Below, piece after piece: positions 43,210-51,439 of a DNA stretch of 64,000 nt; position 1 is the stretch's first letter, and every line of letters starts with the position of its first letter. The DNA is from Saccharopolyspora galaxeae (GTDB lineage Bacteria > Actinomycetota > Actinomycetes > Mycobacteriales > Pseudonocardiaceae). The stretch spans positions 124,001-188,000 of the forward strand of contig NZ_JADDUE010000002.1 of the NCBI RefSeq assembly GCF_016526145.1, read 5' to 3'. The translations under genes were made by a program, and so were the position numbers. The notes beneath the pieces are model-generated. The model was not told where the DNA came from. It saw only the letters and a program-made list of their open reading frames with translations, and ran no database searches.

Positions 43210-44532
43210 ATGCCAGAGGCTAATGAGCTGCTGCGTCGTGCTCGGGAGGGCGTCGAGTCACCGAACGCCTCCGGGGAACCATTGACGCGCCAGGAGCTTG
43301 CCGAGCTGGTCAATGCGTGGATCTACGAGAACACCGAAGCCACCAACATCGCGGAGATCGACGCCAACTACGTCGGCAAGCTTGAGCAGGGAAAAATCCG
43401 CTGGCCGCAGGACGAGCATCGACGTGCAGCGCTGCGCGGGACGCTGGGTGTGGACACCGACAGCGAGCTTGGATTCCGGCGCCCGCGGCGGGAGCACCGT
43501 CACGAGGACAACGTGGACAGGCAGCAGTTCTTACGCACGACCGGAGTCGGCGCGGCCTCGATGGGCAGCGCACGCATCATCGACATGTTCGCGTTCACCG
43601 AGCCGACTCCCGTCCCGCCTGTGGTCGGGGCGTCCGAGGTCGCCGAAGTGCGTGCCGCAGCGCAAGCTTTCGGGAGCTGGGATGCCCGCTATGGCGGCGG
43701 TTTCGTCCGTGAAGCGGTGATGGCTCAACTGCGATTCGCAGTGCAGCTCCTCAACGCGCGGTGCTCAGAGCGGACGCGGGCCGAACTGCTTTCCGCGGTC
43801 GGCTACCTCGGCCACGTCACCGGCTTCATGGCATTCGACGCCTACGCGCACGACGATGCGCGTCGGATGTTCCGGTTCGCACTGGGCTGCGCCGAAGACG
43901 CCGGTGACTGGCACTTGCGCGCCAAGATCTTGTCCTCGATGGCGCGACAGGCGATTTGGTGCGGCGATCCGGACTCGGGTCTGACCTTCTCCGAGATGGC
44001 GTTGGTTCGTTGCGACCGGCTCGCGGCCACGGAGCAGGCGATGTTGCACACGGCACGGGCGCGGGCTTTGGGCAAGCTTCAGCGATTTCAGGAGACGGCG
44101 ATGGCCGTCGGCAATGCCGATGAAGCGTTCGGACATGCTGAACCGGCGAATGATCCGCCGTGGATGGCGTACTACGACGCTGCCCAACATGCTGGCGATA
44201 CCGGTCATGCGCTGTGGGAATTGGCCATCCAGGGCCGTTTCATCACTGACGCAACGACGCGGCTGGACATGGCAGTACGAGGGCACGGGGACACCGCGGC
44301 GCGGTCGCGCGCGATCAGCCAGACCAAGCTTGCGTCCCTGGTGATGGTCACCGGCGATCCGATCGAAGCGGCGGGCTTGGGAAGCAGCGCGTTGGAAGCG
44401 GCTACGCCGATCAAGTCCCGGCGTGCCGCCGACGATCTCCGGGTGCTGAGCGGGTACGCACGTGCTCATCAGGAAGTCGACGAGGTCACCGAGCTGCGTG
44501 GTCGCATCGAATCAGCGGTGGCCACGGTATGA
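43210..44532 (+). CDS. HTH-TPR transcriptional regulator (second)
   Basis: A 440-residue protein. An N-terminal XRE-like region (LTRQELAELVNAWIYENTEATN then DANYVGKLEQGKIRWPQ, residues about 20-60) is followed by a linker ending RQQFLRTTGVGAAS, WDARYGGGFVREAVMAQL (the same motif as in 39078) and TPR-like helices to the end. It is probably a transcriptional regulator for its coupled kinase gene. ATG 43210 follows GAGGGG. The downstream ATG of 44529 overlaps its stop. Confidence 0.82.
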   Translation: MPEANELLRRAREGVESPNASGEPLTRQELAELVNAWIYENTEATNIAEIDANYVGKLEQGKIRWPQDEHRRAALRGTLGVDTDSELGFRRPRREHRHEDNVDRQQFLRTTGVGAASMGSARIIDMFAFTEPTPVPPVVGASEVAEVRAAAQAFGSWDARYGGGFVREAVMAQLRFAVQLLNARCSERTRAELLSAVGYLGHVTGFMAFDAYAHDDARRMFRFALGCAEDAGDWHLRAKILSSMARQAIWCGDPDSGLTFSEMALVRCDRLAATEQAMLHTARARALGKLQRFQETAMAVGNADEAFGHAEPANDPPWMAYYDAAQHAGDTGHALWELAIQGRFITDATTRLDMAVRGHGDTAARSRAISQTKLASLVMVTGDPIEAAGLGSSALEAATPIKSRRAADDLRVLSGYARAHQEVDEVTELRGRIESAVATV

Positions 44533-45410
44533 GCGTGGGAACTGCGGACGTGCTGCGGCAGGCGTGCGATCAGGTCGGCTTGGACCATGCGTCGGCCGAG
44601 CTGATCCGCGATGGCGAGAACGTTCTGTACCGCCTGCGTGGAGGCGTCGTCGCACGCATTGCCCGCGCCGGCCAAACGGCTGCAGCGCGGAAAGAGTTGC
44701 TGGTGACGCGCTGGCTTGCGGGTTCCGGGGTCTCGGTCGTGCGCCCGTGGAGTGACCAGGACAGGCCGGTCCTCATCGGGGAGCGGCCGGTGACGTTCTG
44801 GCACGAGCTTCCGTCGCACGCGCAGGGCACCACGACCGATGTCGCCGCGCTGCTGCGGGACTTGCACAGTCTGGCTTCGCCGGATTCGTTGAACCTGCCC
44901 GAACTCGCGCCGTTCGTGCGGTTGGCCGAGCGCATCGAGGCCGCGAGTTCGCTCGCTCCGGCTGATCGCGATTGGCTGCAGAAGCGGCTGTCCGAGCTGC
45001 AGGACGCCTATGCCGAGTTGCCCGCAGGCATTCCGTGGCGGTTGGTGCACGGGGATGCCTGGCGCGGCAACGTCGCTGCGACCTCGGCCGGTGTGGTGCT
45101 GCTCGATTTCGAGCGCTGTGCCTACGGGCCGCCGGAGTGGGACCTGGTCTCTACTGCGGTCTCGCGTGTGACCACGGGCTGGCTCGACGTCGAGACCTGG
45201 ACGCAGTACTGCCGCACCTACGGTTACGACGTCACCACCTGGGACGGCTTCGAGGTCCTGCGCGACATCCGCGAACTCCGCATGACCACCATGGCCGCCC
45301 AGGTCGCCGAGAAGAACCCTGTGGTTGGCGAACAGCTCGTTCACCGGCTGGCCTGCCTGCAGGGACGCAACGGCCCACGCCCGTGGGATGGGTGGCGTGC
45401 TGTGCCTTGA
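44529..45410 (+). CDS. Aminoglycoside-phosphotransferase-like kinase (copy 2)
   Basis: A 293-residue paralogue of 41104. The catalytic loop LVHGDAWRGNVA and the metal site VVLLDFERCAYGPPEWD are intact, and the N-terminal region SAELIRDGENVLYRLRGG aligns with copy 1. It phosphorylates an unknown small molecule. The start overlaps the regulator stop (ATGA), so the pair is translated together. It is convergent with the amine oxidase. Confidence 0.85.
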   Translation: MSVGTADVLRQACDQVGLDHASAELIRDGENVLYRLRGGVVARIARAGQTAAARKELLVTRWLAGSGVSVVRPWSDQDRPVLIGERPVTFWHELPSHAQGTTTDVAALLRDLHSLASPDSLNLPELAPFVRLAERIEAASSLAPADRDWLQKRLSELQDAYAELPAGIPWRLVHGDAWRGNVAATSAGVVLLDFERCAYGPPEWDLVSTAVSRVTTGWLDVETWTQYCRTYGYDVTTWDGFEVLRDIRELRMTTMAAQVAEKNPVVGEQLVHRLACLQGRNGPRPWDGWRAVP

Positions 45411-45441
45411 TCGCGCGGTTCGGGAGTGTGTCGAGTGAGCG

Positions 45442-46578
45442 TCAGCCGTGCTGCTGGCGGTCCGGGGCGAGGAACGCGACGTTGTGGGGCGTGGTGCCGG
45501 TGAGGGCGAGATCGGTGCTGATCTCGCCGAGGACGGGCGCGAGTTGGAAGCCGTGCCCGGAGAACGCGGCGGCGATGACCAGTGCCTCGTTAATGCCTGG
45601 TGTGCCAAGCAGTCCGTGCCCGTCGGCGGTGTATGCCTCGCTGTAGGTGGCCGTGCGGATCGGACTGGGGAAGAGCCCGGGCATGACCTGCTCGACGGCA
45701 TCATGAGCCTGCGCGACCTGGTTGGCAAGAACGTCGCGCGGCAGCGTCTCGGGAAAGTCGATCTCGGCCTTGTCCTGTTCGCGCGGCACGATCTTCGCGC
45801 CGTCTGCTCCAGGACAGCACGACATGGCCGGCTCCCCGACCCGCATGGCCACCGGGGTCCGCTCGGGCAGGAAGGTCCCGGGCGAGCGGCGGGCGAACCA
45901 AAGGACATCGACCTTGCTCACGGTCACGTCGCGGGACGGGATCACCGGAAATCCCTGGAGCCACGGGCCTGGAGCGAGGATCACGCGGTCGTAGCTCTGC
46001 CTACCGTGCTCGGTGACCACGGTCGCCAAGTCGCCGTGATTCTGGACTTCCACGACGGGCGTATAGCGGCGGATCTGCGCGCCGAGCGCCTCCGCGCGGG
46101 ATGCGGCTGCGAGCAGGCTGACCTCGGGCCGCAGCAGTCCGCCATCCGGGTCCAGCACCATGGCTTCCCCGTCGCGGAGCGGATGTTCCGGCACCCGACG
46201 CGCGGCCTCGGCTGCTTCCAACCGCTCGAGCGGCAGGTCCTGTGCCTCGGCGATGTCCTTGACTGCGCGAAGTCCGGCGTGTTCCGCCGGGCCGACGGTG
46301 ACGCAGCCGGTCTGGTGAAACAGCCGATGCCCGCTCTCGTCTTCGAGTTCCTGCCACAGCTCGCGAGCACGCCGCAGCAGCGGCACGTACTGCGGACCCC
46401 GCCGAGGCGCGGCCCGCAGAATCCGGCTCTCCCCGCCAGCCGCGCCTCGATCATGCCCAGGGGAATAGCTGTCGTAACCCACGACCGGCACGCCTCGCTT
46501 GGCGAGCTGCCACAACGCCATCGCCCCGACACTGCCCACACCAACCACGGCAACGGTCGGTTGGTTCCTGCTGCTCAT
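45442..46578 (-). CDS. FAD-dependent amine oxidase (sarcosine/N-methyltryptophan oxidase-like)
   Basis: A 378-residue DAO-family flavoprotein. The N-terminal VAVVGVGSVGAMALWQLAKRG is the FAD-binding fold (Ala/Val in place of one Gly). GHDRGAAGGESRILR is the MTOX/SoxA pattern, VILAPGPWLQ and the C-terminal GHGFQLAPVLGE are family features. It oxidises secondary amines such as sarcosine or N-methyl amino acids with O2. The usual covalent-flavin Cys is near KVDVLWF..., not clearly placed. ATG 46578 follows GAGG. Confidence 0.82.
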   Translation of the reverse strand: MSSRNQPTVAVVGVGSVGAMALWQLAKRGVPVVGYDSYSPGHDRGAAGGESRILRAAPRRGPQYVPLLRRARELWQELEDESGHRLFHQTGCVTVGPAEHAGLRAVKDIAEAQDLPLERLEAAEAARRVPEHPLRDGEAMVLDPDGGLLRPEVSLLAAASRAEALGAQIRRYTPVVEVQNHGDLATVVTEHGRQSYDRVILAPGPWLQGFPVIPSRDVTVSKVDVLWFARRSPGTFLPERTPVAMRVGEPAMSCCPGADGAKIVPREQDKAEIDFPETLPRDVLANQVAQAHDAVEQVMPGLFPSPIRTATYSEAYTADGHGLLGTPGINEALVIAAAFSGHGFQLAPVLGEISTDLALTGTTPHNVAFLAPDRQQHG

Positions 46579-46693
46579 CCGGTAGACCTCAGAGTCGGTG
46601 ACTTCGGTGCACTTACAGCCACGATAGGTAGGGGCCTGATCGTTCCTGCTCCCAGTATGGCGATCTTGCGTGCGCAACTAGCACTATGAACGC

Positions 46694-46990
46694 GTGTTCG
46701 ACTTGCAGGCTCCGCCGCCGAGTTTTCTCGACCAGGACCGTCCGGTGCGGCCGCCGCGGCCGGTGTGGATCGATCTGCCGGGGCTGTTCGGTGCCGGGGA
46801 TGTGGTGTTCGGGTCGGGGTGGGCTGTCGGCGAGCAAGCGCCGGGTGAGCTGTGCTGTTGGGGTCGGGCGTCGACGGGTGCGTGGATCGCGTTGGTGCGC
46901 TACCGGCTCGGTCGTGCTGATGGTTCGGGTGGCGGGATGATGTTGACGCACTGGTTGCCGTCCCGTCTGGTGCGGCCGCGCGATACGTGA
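46694..46990 (+). CDS. Hypothetical protein, 98 aa
   Basis: It starts at GTG 46694, divergent from the oxidase. The N-terminal part is Pro-rich (LQAPPPSFLDQDRPVRPPRP), followed by a compact beta-rich segment (DVVFGSGWAVGEQAPGELCCWG, IALVRYRLG). No recognised family. A weak ribosome-binding site makes the start uncertain. Codon bias supports a real gene. Confidence 0.5.
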   Translation: MFDLQAPPPSFLDQDRPVRPPRPVWIDLPGLFGAGDVVFGSGWAVGEQAPGELCCWGRASTGAWIALVRYRLGRADGSGGGMMLTHWLPSRLVRPRDT

Positions 46991-47203
46991 CGTGTGCTCA
47001 GAGGTCGGTGGCGCGTAGGTCCGGGCGGATGCGCAGGACGTGGGGCGGTGGCGCCAGCGTCCGAACTCGACCGCTGGCAGCCTGCAGCGGCTTCCGCGTC
47101 GCGCAGGAACGACCGTTTGTCCTGCTCACTGTTCCTGCTCTGAATGGGTGGGCTGATCGGAAAATCAGCACGCCGGCACCGGACCCAGGCCACGCTCGCC
47201 GAT

Positions 47204-47743
47204 ATGAGCTACTTACACCGAGTCTTCGGCACCCTCGTCGCCGCCGCCGCACTGTGCCTCGCCACCACCACACCCGCCATCGGTACTACGCAGGAACAGT
47301 CCTATACGTGGCACGGCATCACCTACACCAGCACTGACGGCGGACGCACCGTCACCGCGACCCCAACCCCCGGAGAACCCGATCGGCTCCCCGCAGGCAT
47401 CGACCCTGCCTCGGTGCCCGACATCAGCGAACTCGGCCCCCTGACGCCCATGCCCGATCACATCATGGGCAACGGCTGTACCAGCGCGCCCGACTCCTAC
47501 CTAGACGCCAACTTCCGCCCCTCATGCGATACCCACGATGCCTGCTACTCGAAAGACTCCACCACCGACCGGCTGGACTGTGACAACCAGTTCTGGTCGG
47601 ATCTCCTCGATGCATGCGCGGAGGCGTACCCGGTGTGGGTCGACCCCCGGAGAGTGTCCTGCGACGAGGTCACCAGCGCCTACTACGGCGCTGTCCGTGG
47701 CGCGGGCTGGAACTTCTACGAAGGACAAGGAAATCCGTTGTGA
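47204..47743 (+). CDS. Secreted prokaryotic phospholipase A2
   Basis: A 179-residue secreted protein. The signal peptide (residues 1-25: SYLHRVFGTLVAAAALCLATTTPAIG) is followed by a propeptide-like region and then the PLA2 domain. The catalytic/calcium motif is SCDTHDACYS, with the His-Asp pair, and a disulfide-forming Cys set (NGCTSAP, LDCDNQFW, LDACAEAYP, VSCDEV). It matches the bacterial phospholipase A2 family such as Streptomyces SlaA, releasing fatty acid from sn-2 of phospholipids. ATG 47204 begins the signal peptide. The stop overlaps the next ATG. Confidence 0.9.
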   Translation: MSYLHRVFGTLVAAAALCLATTTPAIGTTQEQSYTWHGITYTSTDGGRTVTATPTPGEPDRLPAGIDPASVPDISELGPLTPMPDHIMGNGCTSAPDSYLDANFRPSCDTHDACYSKDSTTDRLDCDNQFWSDLLDACAEAYPVWVDPRRVSCDEVTSAYYGAVRGAGWNFYEGQGNPL

Positions 47744-47985
47744 TGGGTCTCGCGAGTAAACCCGCTGCACGCCCGCTGATCGTCATCCTGTCTGGTGTGG
47801 CCGTGTTGGTCGCGGGACTCGTGTGGTCCGCACTGGCCCACACTCCCGGCACGGGGGTTCACTTCGGAGCCGCAGCACTGATCACGGTGGGCGAACTCGC
47901 CATCCTCATCGGGATCGTGATCGGGATCAGAGCGTTCATCACGTCACGCCGACGCCGCCGCAAGGACACTGACAACCCGTCGTGA
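47743..47985 (+). CDS. Two-helix membrane protein coupled to PLA2, 80 aa
   Basis: ATG 47743 overlaps the PLA2 stop (TGATG). Two hydrophobic segments (PLIVILSGVAVLVAGLVWSALA and FGAAALITVGELAILIGIVIGI, each trimmed here) are joined by a short loop, followed by a strongly basic tail (SRRRRRK). Its coupling to a secreted lipase suggests a partner role, perhaps protection of the producer's membrane, but no family supports this. Confidence 0.65.
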   Translation: MGLASKPAARPLIVILSGVAVLVAGLVWSALAHTPGTGVHFGAAALITVGELAILIGIVIGIRAFITSRRRRRKDTDNPS

Positions 47986-48031
47986 TGATCCTTAGCTCTA
48001 GGCACGTTCGACGTTATTGCAGCTGTCTGAC

Positions 48032-48065
48032 CAGCGGGTCAGTGCCTCCGGGTGCTGACCCGCTG
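48032..48065 (+). terminator. Terminator after PLA2 operon
   Basis: CAGCGGGTCAG (48032-48042) and CTGACCCGCTG (48055-48065) form a perfect 11-bp stem with a 12-nt loop, followed by TTGTGTT, 47 bp after the membrane protein stop. The rest of 47986-48230 shows no gene. Confidence 0.8.
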
Positions 48066-48230
48066 TTGTGTTCAGTGAGCCGAACTTGTCCTGCAGGGTT
48101 TAGGCGTCGCTGATTGAGACCGGACACGGGGTGAAGGTGACCGGCATGGCCGCCAGGGCCGTCAGACCAGCTTCGAGGCGCCGGCGGACAGGTGTCCGTC
48201 GCGGTAGAACCGCAGCCCAGCTCTGAACAC

Positions 48231-48440
48231 TCACCACCAGCTGCCCTTCTTCAGGTCGCTGGCGCGGACCTCTTCGGTGTAACCGTTGTCGAACTTCACG
48301 GTCGCGTACGACTCGAACAGTCCCGTGCGGGTCTCGACGACTTCGCCGCTGGTGCCCTGCTGTACGTGGCTGCCGAAGATCCCGCTACCGCCAACGTCGG
48401 TGTTCGCCACAACCTGATCGTGGTTCTCCCAGTTCCCCAT
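48231..48440 (-). CDS. Small beta-rich protein, 69 aa
   Basis: From ATG 48440: NWENHDQVVANTDVGGSGIFGS, then TSGEVVETRTGLFESYATVKF and YTEEVRASDLKKGSWW. The strand-turn pattern suggests a small SH3-like or KOW-like barrel. GTG 48476 is an alternative start. It borders the nested module. Function unknown. Confidence 0.55.
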   Translation of the reverse strand: MGNWENHDQVVANTDVGGSGIFGSHVQQGTSGEVVETRTGLFESYATVKFDNGYTEEVRASDLKKGSWW

Positions 48441-48506
48441 GCGACGCAGTCTCTCCCGACGGTCAACCCGGGCCACAGGTAGCAGGAGCGTGGTTCCGAC
48501 GGCGTC

Positions 48507-48589
48507 TGTGCCAAATCCGTGCCCAAGTTGGCCTATCGATAGTCGTTTTGGCTGGTCAGGGCGTTGTGTCCTGTGGTCTGTAAATCAGC
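48507..48589. repeat. Left 83-bp direct repeat of nested module
   Basis: It begins TGTGCCAAATCCGTGCCCA and ends with the 17-mer GTGGTCTGTAAATCAGC (48573-48589). The copy at 51667-51749 has the same 17-mer and same length; the interior is about half conserved. GTGCCA-type direct repeats next to a tRNA-like core are typical attachment-site features. Confidence 0.7.
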
Positions 48590-48625
48590 CACGCAAGCTT
48601 CAGAGGTTCGAATCCTCTACCCGGC
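48571..48625 (+). pseudogene. tRNA 3'-half fragment (Tyr-like)
   Basis: Starting at the anticodon loop CTGTAAA, the sequence continues with a variable arm, a perfect T-arm (AGAGG-TTCGAAT-CCTCT) and ACCCGGC, the 3' acceptor strand. No matching 5' half (GCCGGGT) lies upstream and the anticodon stem does not pair. It is therefore a half tRNA, as carried by elements that restore their target gene. Confidence 0.6.
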
Positions 48626-48636
48626 ACACCAGCCAC

Positions 48637-48677
48637 AACGGCCCGGTGACCTGCAATGACAGGGCAACCGGGCCGTT
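48637..48677 (+). terminator. Terminator after tRNA fragment
   Basis: AACGGCCCGGT (48637-48647) and ACCGGGCCGTT (48667-48677) form a perfect 11-bp stem, with a TTC tail of T-run. Probably captured with the tRNA 3' flank; also serves the integrase fragment's opposite strand. Confidence 0.75.
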
Positions 48678-48704
48678 TTCTGTTGTCCGGCCGTGTCCGG
48701 CTAA

Positions 48705-48989
48705 CTACGGGGTTTCACGGCCGTCTGTGCCATATACGTGCCACAGTTCGGCGTCGCCGAGGAGGTCCTGAACTCGCTGCCGAGCCGCCTGCTCGCCCCC
48801 GTCGAGGCACTTCGCGTAGACCCGGAGCAGGACGTGCACGCTGTGTCCCGCCCACTCAGCGACTCGCGTTGGTTCCACACCCGCGTTGAGCCACGTGGAC
48901 ACCGTGGCGTGGCGGAGGTCGTAGGGCCGCTTCACCAACGGCGACGCCTGGACCTCCTCCACGCCAAAAACGGACAAAAAACGACACAC
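48705..48989 (-). pseudogene. Tyrosine integrase C-terminal fragment
   Basis: It encodes about 95 residues of the catalytic C-terminus: YDLRHATVSTWLNAGVEP (HxxR box region), EWAGHSVHVLLRVYAKCLDG with the GHS and catalytic Tyr, and an end typical of phage-type integrases (ELWHVYGTDGRETP). The N-terminal and Arg-box parts are missing, and the upstream sequence has no continuation in this frame. So it is a truncated gene. Confidence 0.8.
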
Positions 48990-49029
48990 GGCGACACTAG
49001 TGGACTATAGATCACTTGAGTGAACATAG

Positions 49030-49257
49030 ATGTACAGGTGGGTTGCACGACGCTCACGCGCGGACAACAGTGAGCTTGTGGGCCTACTGATGACCCGAGA
49101 ACTTGCTGAACAGCTGAGTGTGTCAACTAGGACCGTGCAGCGTTGGGTTGACCGCGGATGGGTAGTCCCCGACGTGACCTTGCCCAGCGGCCACTTTCGA
49201 TTCGATCTTGAAAGCGTTAAGACCCAGCTCCGGGATCAGTGGCAGCACGACGAGTAG
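49030..49257 (+). CDS. Excisionase-like HTH protein, 75 aa
   Basis: The HTH region is TRELAEQLSVSTRTVQRWVDRGWVVPDVTLPSGHFRF, a MerR/excisionase-type winged helix (the GHFRF wing is typical). N-terminal residues before MTRELA are polar. Starts at ATG 49030, GTG 49078 or ATG 49090 are in frame, the last placing the HTH at the N-terminus. It could be the Xis of the fragmentary integrase or a regulator of the NACHT gene 79 bp downstream. Confidence 0.68.
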   Translation: MYRWVARRSRADNSELVGLLMTRELAEQLSVSTRTVQRWVDRGWVVPDVTLPSGHFRFDLESVKTQLRDQWQHDE

Positions 49258-49336
49258 TTGAGGGTCTGCTGTCAAGGCAAGGTGCTTGGCGAAACTCGTG
49301 CACGGCACGTAGATCTTTTGCGGCACACTGTGCGAG

Positions 49337-51439
49337 GTGACAGGGGACAACGAGATCCACAACGACCTCAGCGGCCAGGTGGGTGGGGACAGCAACCAGA
49401 TCGGTGCCAACTACGGTTCCATCTGGATGTCGTCCGGCCGCTCCGGCCAACGGGACCTCGACGAGAAGCAAGCAGATCTGCTTCGAAATCTCGCCTGGCA
49501 AGTGGGGGCGGCGAGTGATCGAGAGCTGGGCACGTGGGGTATCCGTGATCAGGACGCGTTGCCGGTGCGCTGGCACACCGCTGCGGACGACCTGGTCGAC
49601 CACCCGGAAAAGATCGACGGCAGCTCCGAGCCGCTGCCGCTCGACGGCCGGTTCACGAAGATCCTGGACACCTACGAGGCCGTCCCGTCGAAGCGGCTGG
49701 TGATCCTCGGGGAGGCCGGTGCGGGAAAGACCGTGCTCGCCCATCGCCTCATCCTCAGTTTGCTAAAGAAACGGGAAATCGAGCACGCCAGACCGGTACC
49801 CGTGCTGTTCAGTCTCGGCGGATGGAACCCCAGCGAAACCGAGTTGCCTCGCTGGCTGGCCAAGCAACTGGTCCAAGACTTTCCCTACTTGGGAGTTCGT
49901 GACTCCGTCACCAAGGCGAGACAAGCTGAAGTGTTCATCGAACGTGGACTCATCCTGCCCATCTTAGACGGATTCGACGAGATCTCCGAACGCCATCACT
50001 CAGGCGCGATCAAGAAGATCGGCACGCTCGATCGACCACTAATCGTAACCAGCCGACCAGATGAATACGCAACCGCGGCACGCGGAATCAAAGCCGTCAG
50101 CGGCGCAGCGGCCATCGCCCTCGAACCCCTCAGTCTCGACGAAGCCCGCGACTATCTCTGCCGCACCACCAGCAAAGACCGCGCCCCCGCCTGGGGAGAG
50201 GTATTCGAGCACCTTTCGGTCGCACCCACCGAACCTGTCAACCAAGACTTGCGGACCGTGCTGAGCACGCCCTTGATGATCGTGCTCGCCCGCACCGTCT
50301 ACAACGACACCGCAGGCCCCAAGCCACTCGATCTGCTCGACAGACGGCGCTTCCCCACTAAAACAGCTGTAGAAGAACACCTCCTAGATCAATACATCAC
50401 TACCGTCTACGCACACCCGAACACCGGTCCAGGCAGACCATCCCGCCCGAACTGGGACCCCGGCCGTGCCCGTCACTGGCTCGGTTACCTCGCCACCCAC
50501 CTCCAACAACGCAACACCCACGACCTCACCTGGTGGCACCTCCCCGCCACCCTCCACCGCCACACGCGAATCCTCATCACCACAGCACTCGTCGTGCTCG
50601 CGGTCGGGCTCTTTGCGGCGCTCATGTACGTGCTTACGGGCGGAATCCAGATCGCGCTTGCCGTCGGGATCGGGCTTGGGGTCCCACGCGAACCCACGGC
50701 TGGTCTCACAGTGGGGCTCACGTCCGCGGTTAATGTGGGGCTCACAGCGGGGCTCACAGCGGGGCTCACGGCCGGGTTAGTCAACGAAGTGCGATTTTCC
50801 GGCGGTCACACCTGGAATCCAGAGCGCCTGCGTCTAAGCCTGCGCCGACGAGGTGGCCAAACACGCGCCAGGTGGGTTACCTACTTCAAGACGTCCACCT
50901 TCGAATTCACGGTTGGGTTCGTAACCGGACTGGTGGTCGGGCTCACGGTCGCGATTTTGGACGTGCTTGCGAATGGGTTTGGGTCCGGGCTTGCAGTCGG
51001 GCTGTTTTTCGGGCTCGTATTCGGGCTCACGTACGGATGTGCACTCGGGGGTCCAAGCATTTTCTTGGCGGCTGTCGGGGATGCCTCCGATTCCCAAGCG
51101 ACTGGCCCATGGACACTCTTGACCCGTGACCGAACCGTCACGCTTATCAGGACCGCCACGACGATCGTGGTCGCAGCCATGATACCAGTACCATTCGGAT
51201 TCGGATTCGACCCAACACTCGGGATCAACATGGCGCCAATGCGCTTCGTACTCTCTGCGTGGGGAAGCTGGATCCTACTCGCGAGGCTGTGGCTACCGCT
51301 GACCGGACGGTTGCCATGGCGCCCGAAACGATTCCTCGAAGACGCCAACGACTACGGCGTACTGCGAACGACAGGAGCCGTCTACCAATTCCGCCACGCG
51401 CGGCTCCGTGACCACCTCGCCAAGCACTACCAGACGTAA
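49337..51439 (+). CDS. NACHT-domain STAND ATPase with RHIM-like N-terminus and membrane C-terminus
   Basis: A 700-residue protein. Residues 8-29 (HNDLSGQVGGDSNQIGANYG and following) form a short RHIM-like amyloid-type motif. The NACHT ATPase has Walker A LVILGEAGAGKT (121-132), the acidic Walker B LPILDGFDEISE, sensor-like RPLIVTSRPDEY and a winged-helix region. From about residue 410 come several hydrophobic helices rich in GL repeats (LTAGLTAGLTAGL, GLAVGLFFGLVFGLTYG). Bacterial NACHT proteins include antiphage defence proteins that sense infection and trigger cell death. Here the membrane part may be the effector. The start is GTG 49337. Confidence 0.85.
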   Translation: MTGDNEIHNDLSGQVGGDSNQIGANYGSIWMSSGRSGQRDLDEKQADLLRNLAWQVGAASDRELGTWGIRDQDALPVRWHTAADDLVDHPEKIDGSSEPLPLDGRFTKILDTYEAVPSKRLVILGEAGAGKTVLAHRLILSLLKKREIEHARPVPVLFSLGGWNPSETELPRWLAKQLVQDFPYLGVRDSVTKARQAEVFIERGLILPILDGFDEISERHHSGAIKKIGTLDRPLIVTSRPDEYATAARGIKAVSGAAAIALEPLSLDEARDYLCRTTSKDRAPAWGEVFEHLSVAPTEPVNQDLRTVLSTPLMIVLARTVYNDTAGPKPLDLLDRRRFPTKTAVEEHLLDQYITTVYAHPNTGPGRPSRPNWDPGRARHWLGYLATHLQQRNTHDLTWWHLPATLHRHTRILITTALVVLAVGLFAALMYVLTGGIQIALAVGIGLGVPREPTAGLTVGLTSAVNVGLTAGLTAGLTAGLVNEVRFSGGHTWNPERLRLSLRRRGGQTRARWVTYFKTSTFEFTVGFVTGLVVGLTVAILDVLANGFGSGLAVGLFFGLVFGLTYGCALGGPSIFLAAVGDASDSQATGPWTLLTRDRTVTLIRTATTIVVAAMIPVPFGFGFDPTLGINMAPMRFVLSAWGSWILLARLWLPLTGRLPWRPKRFLEDANDYGVLRTTGAVYQFRHARLRDHLAKHYQT

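Noticed and set aside
5725-48440. Homology between the 67-aa protein (5725) and the 69-aa protein (48231)
   Set aside because: They share only a loose strand-turn pattern (GTVVET versus GEVVET); not enough length or identity to claim a common family.
48571-48625. A complete tRNA-Tyr gene
   Set aside because: The anticodon stem does not pair and the 5' half is missing; only the 3' half is present.
50733-50775. Short tandem GCGGGGCTCACA-like repeats
   Set aside because: They encode the GL-rich membrane segments of the NACHT protein and stay in frame; treated as part of the gene.
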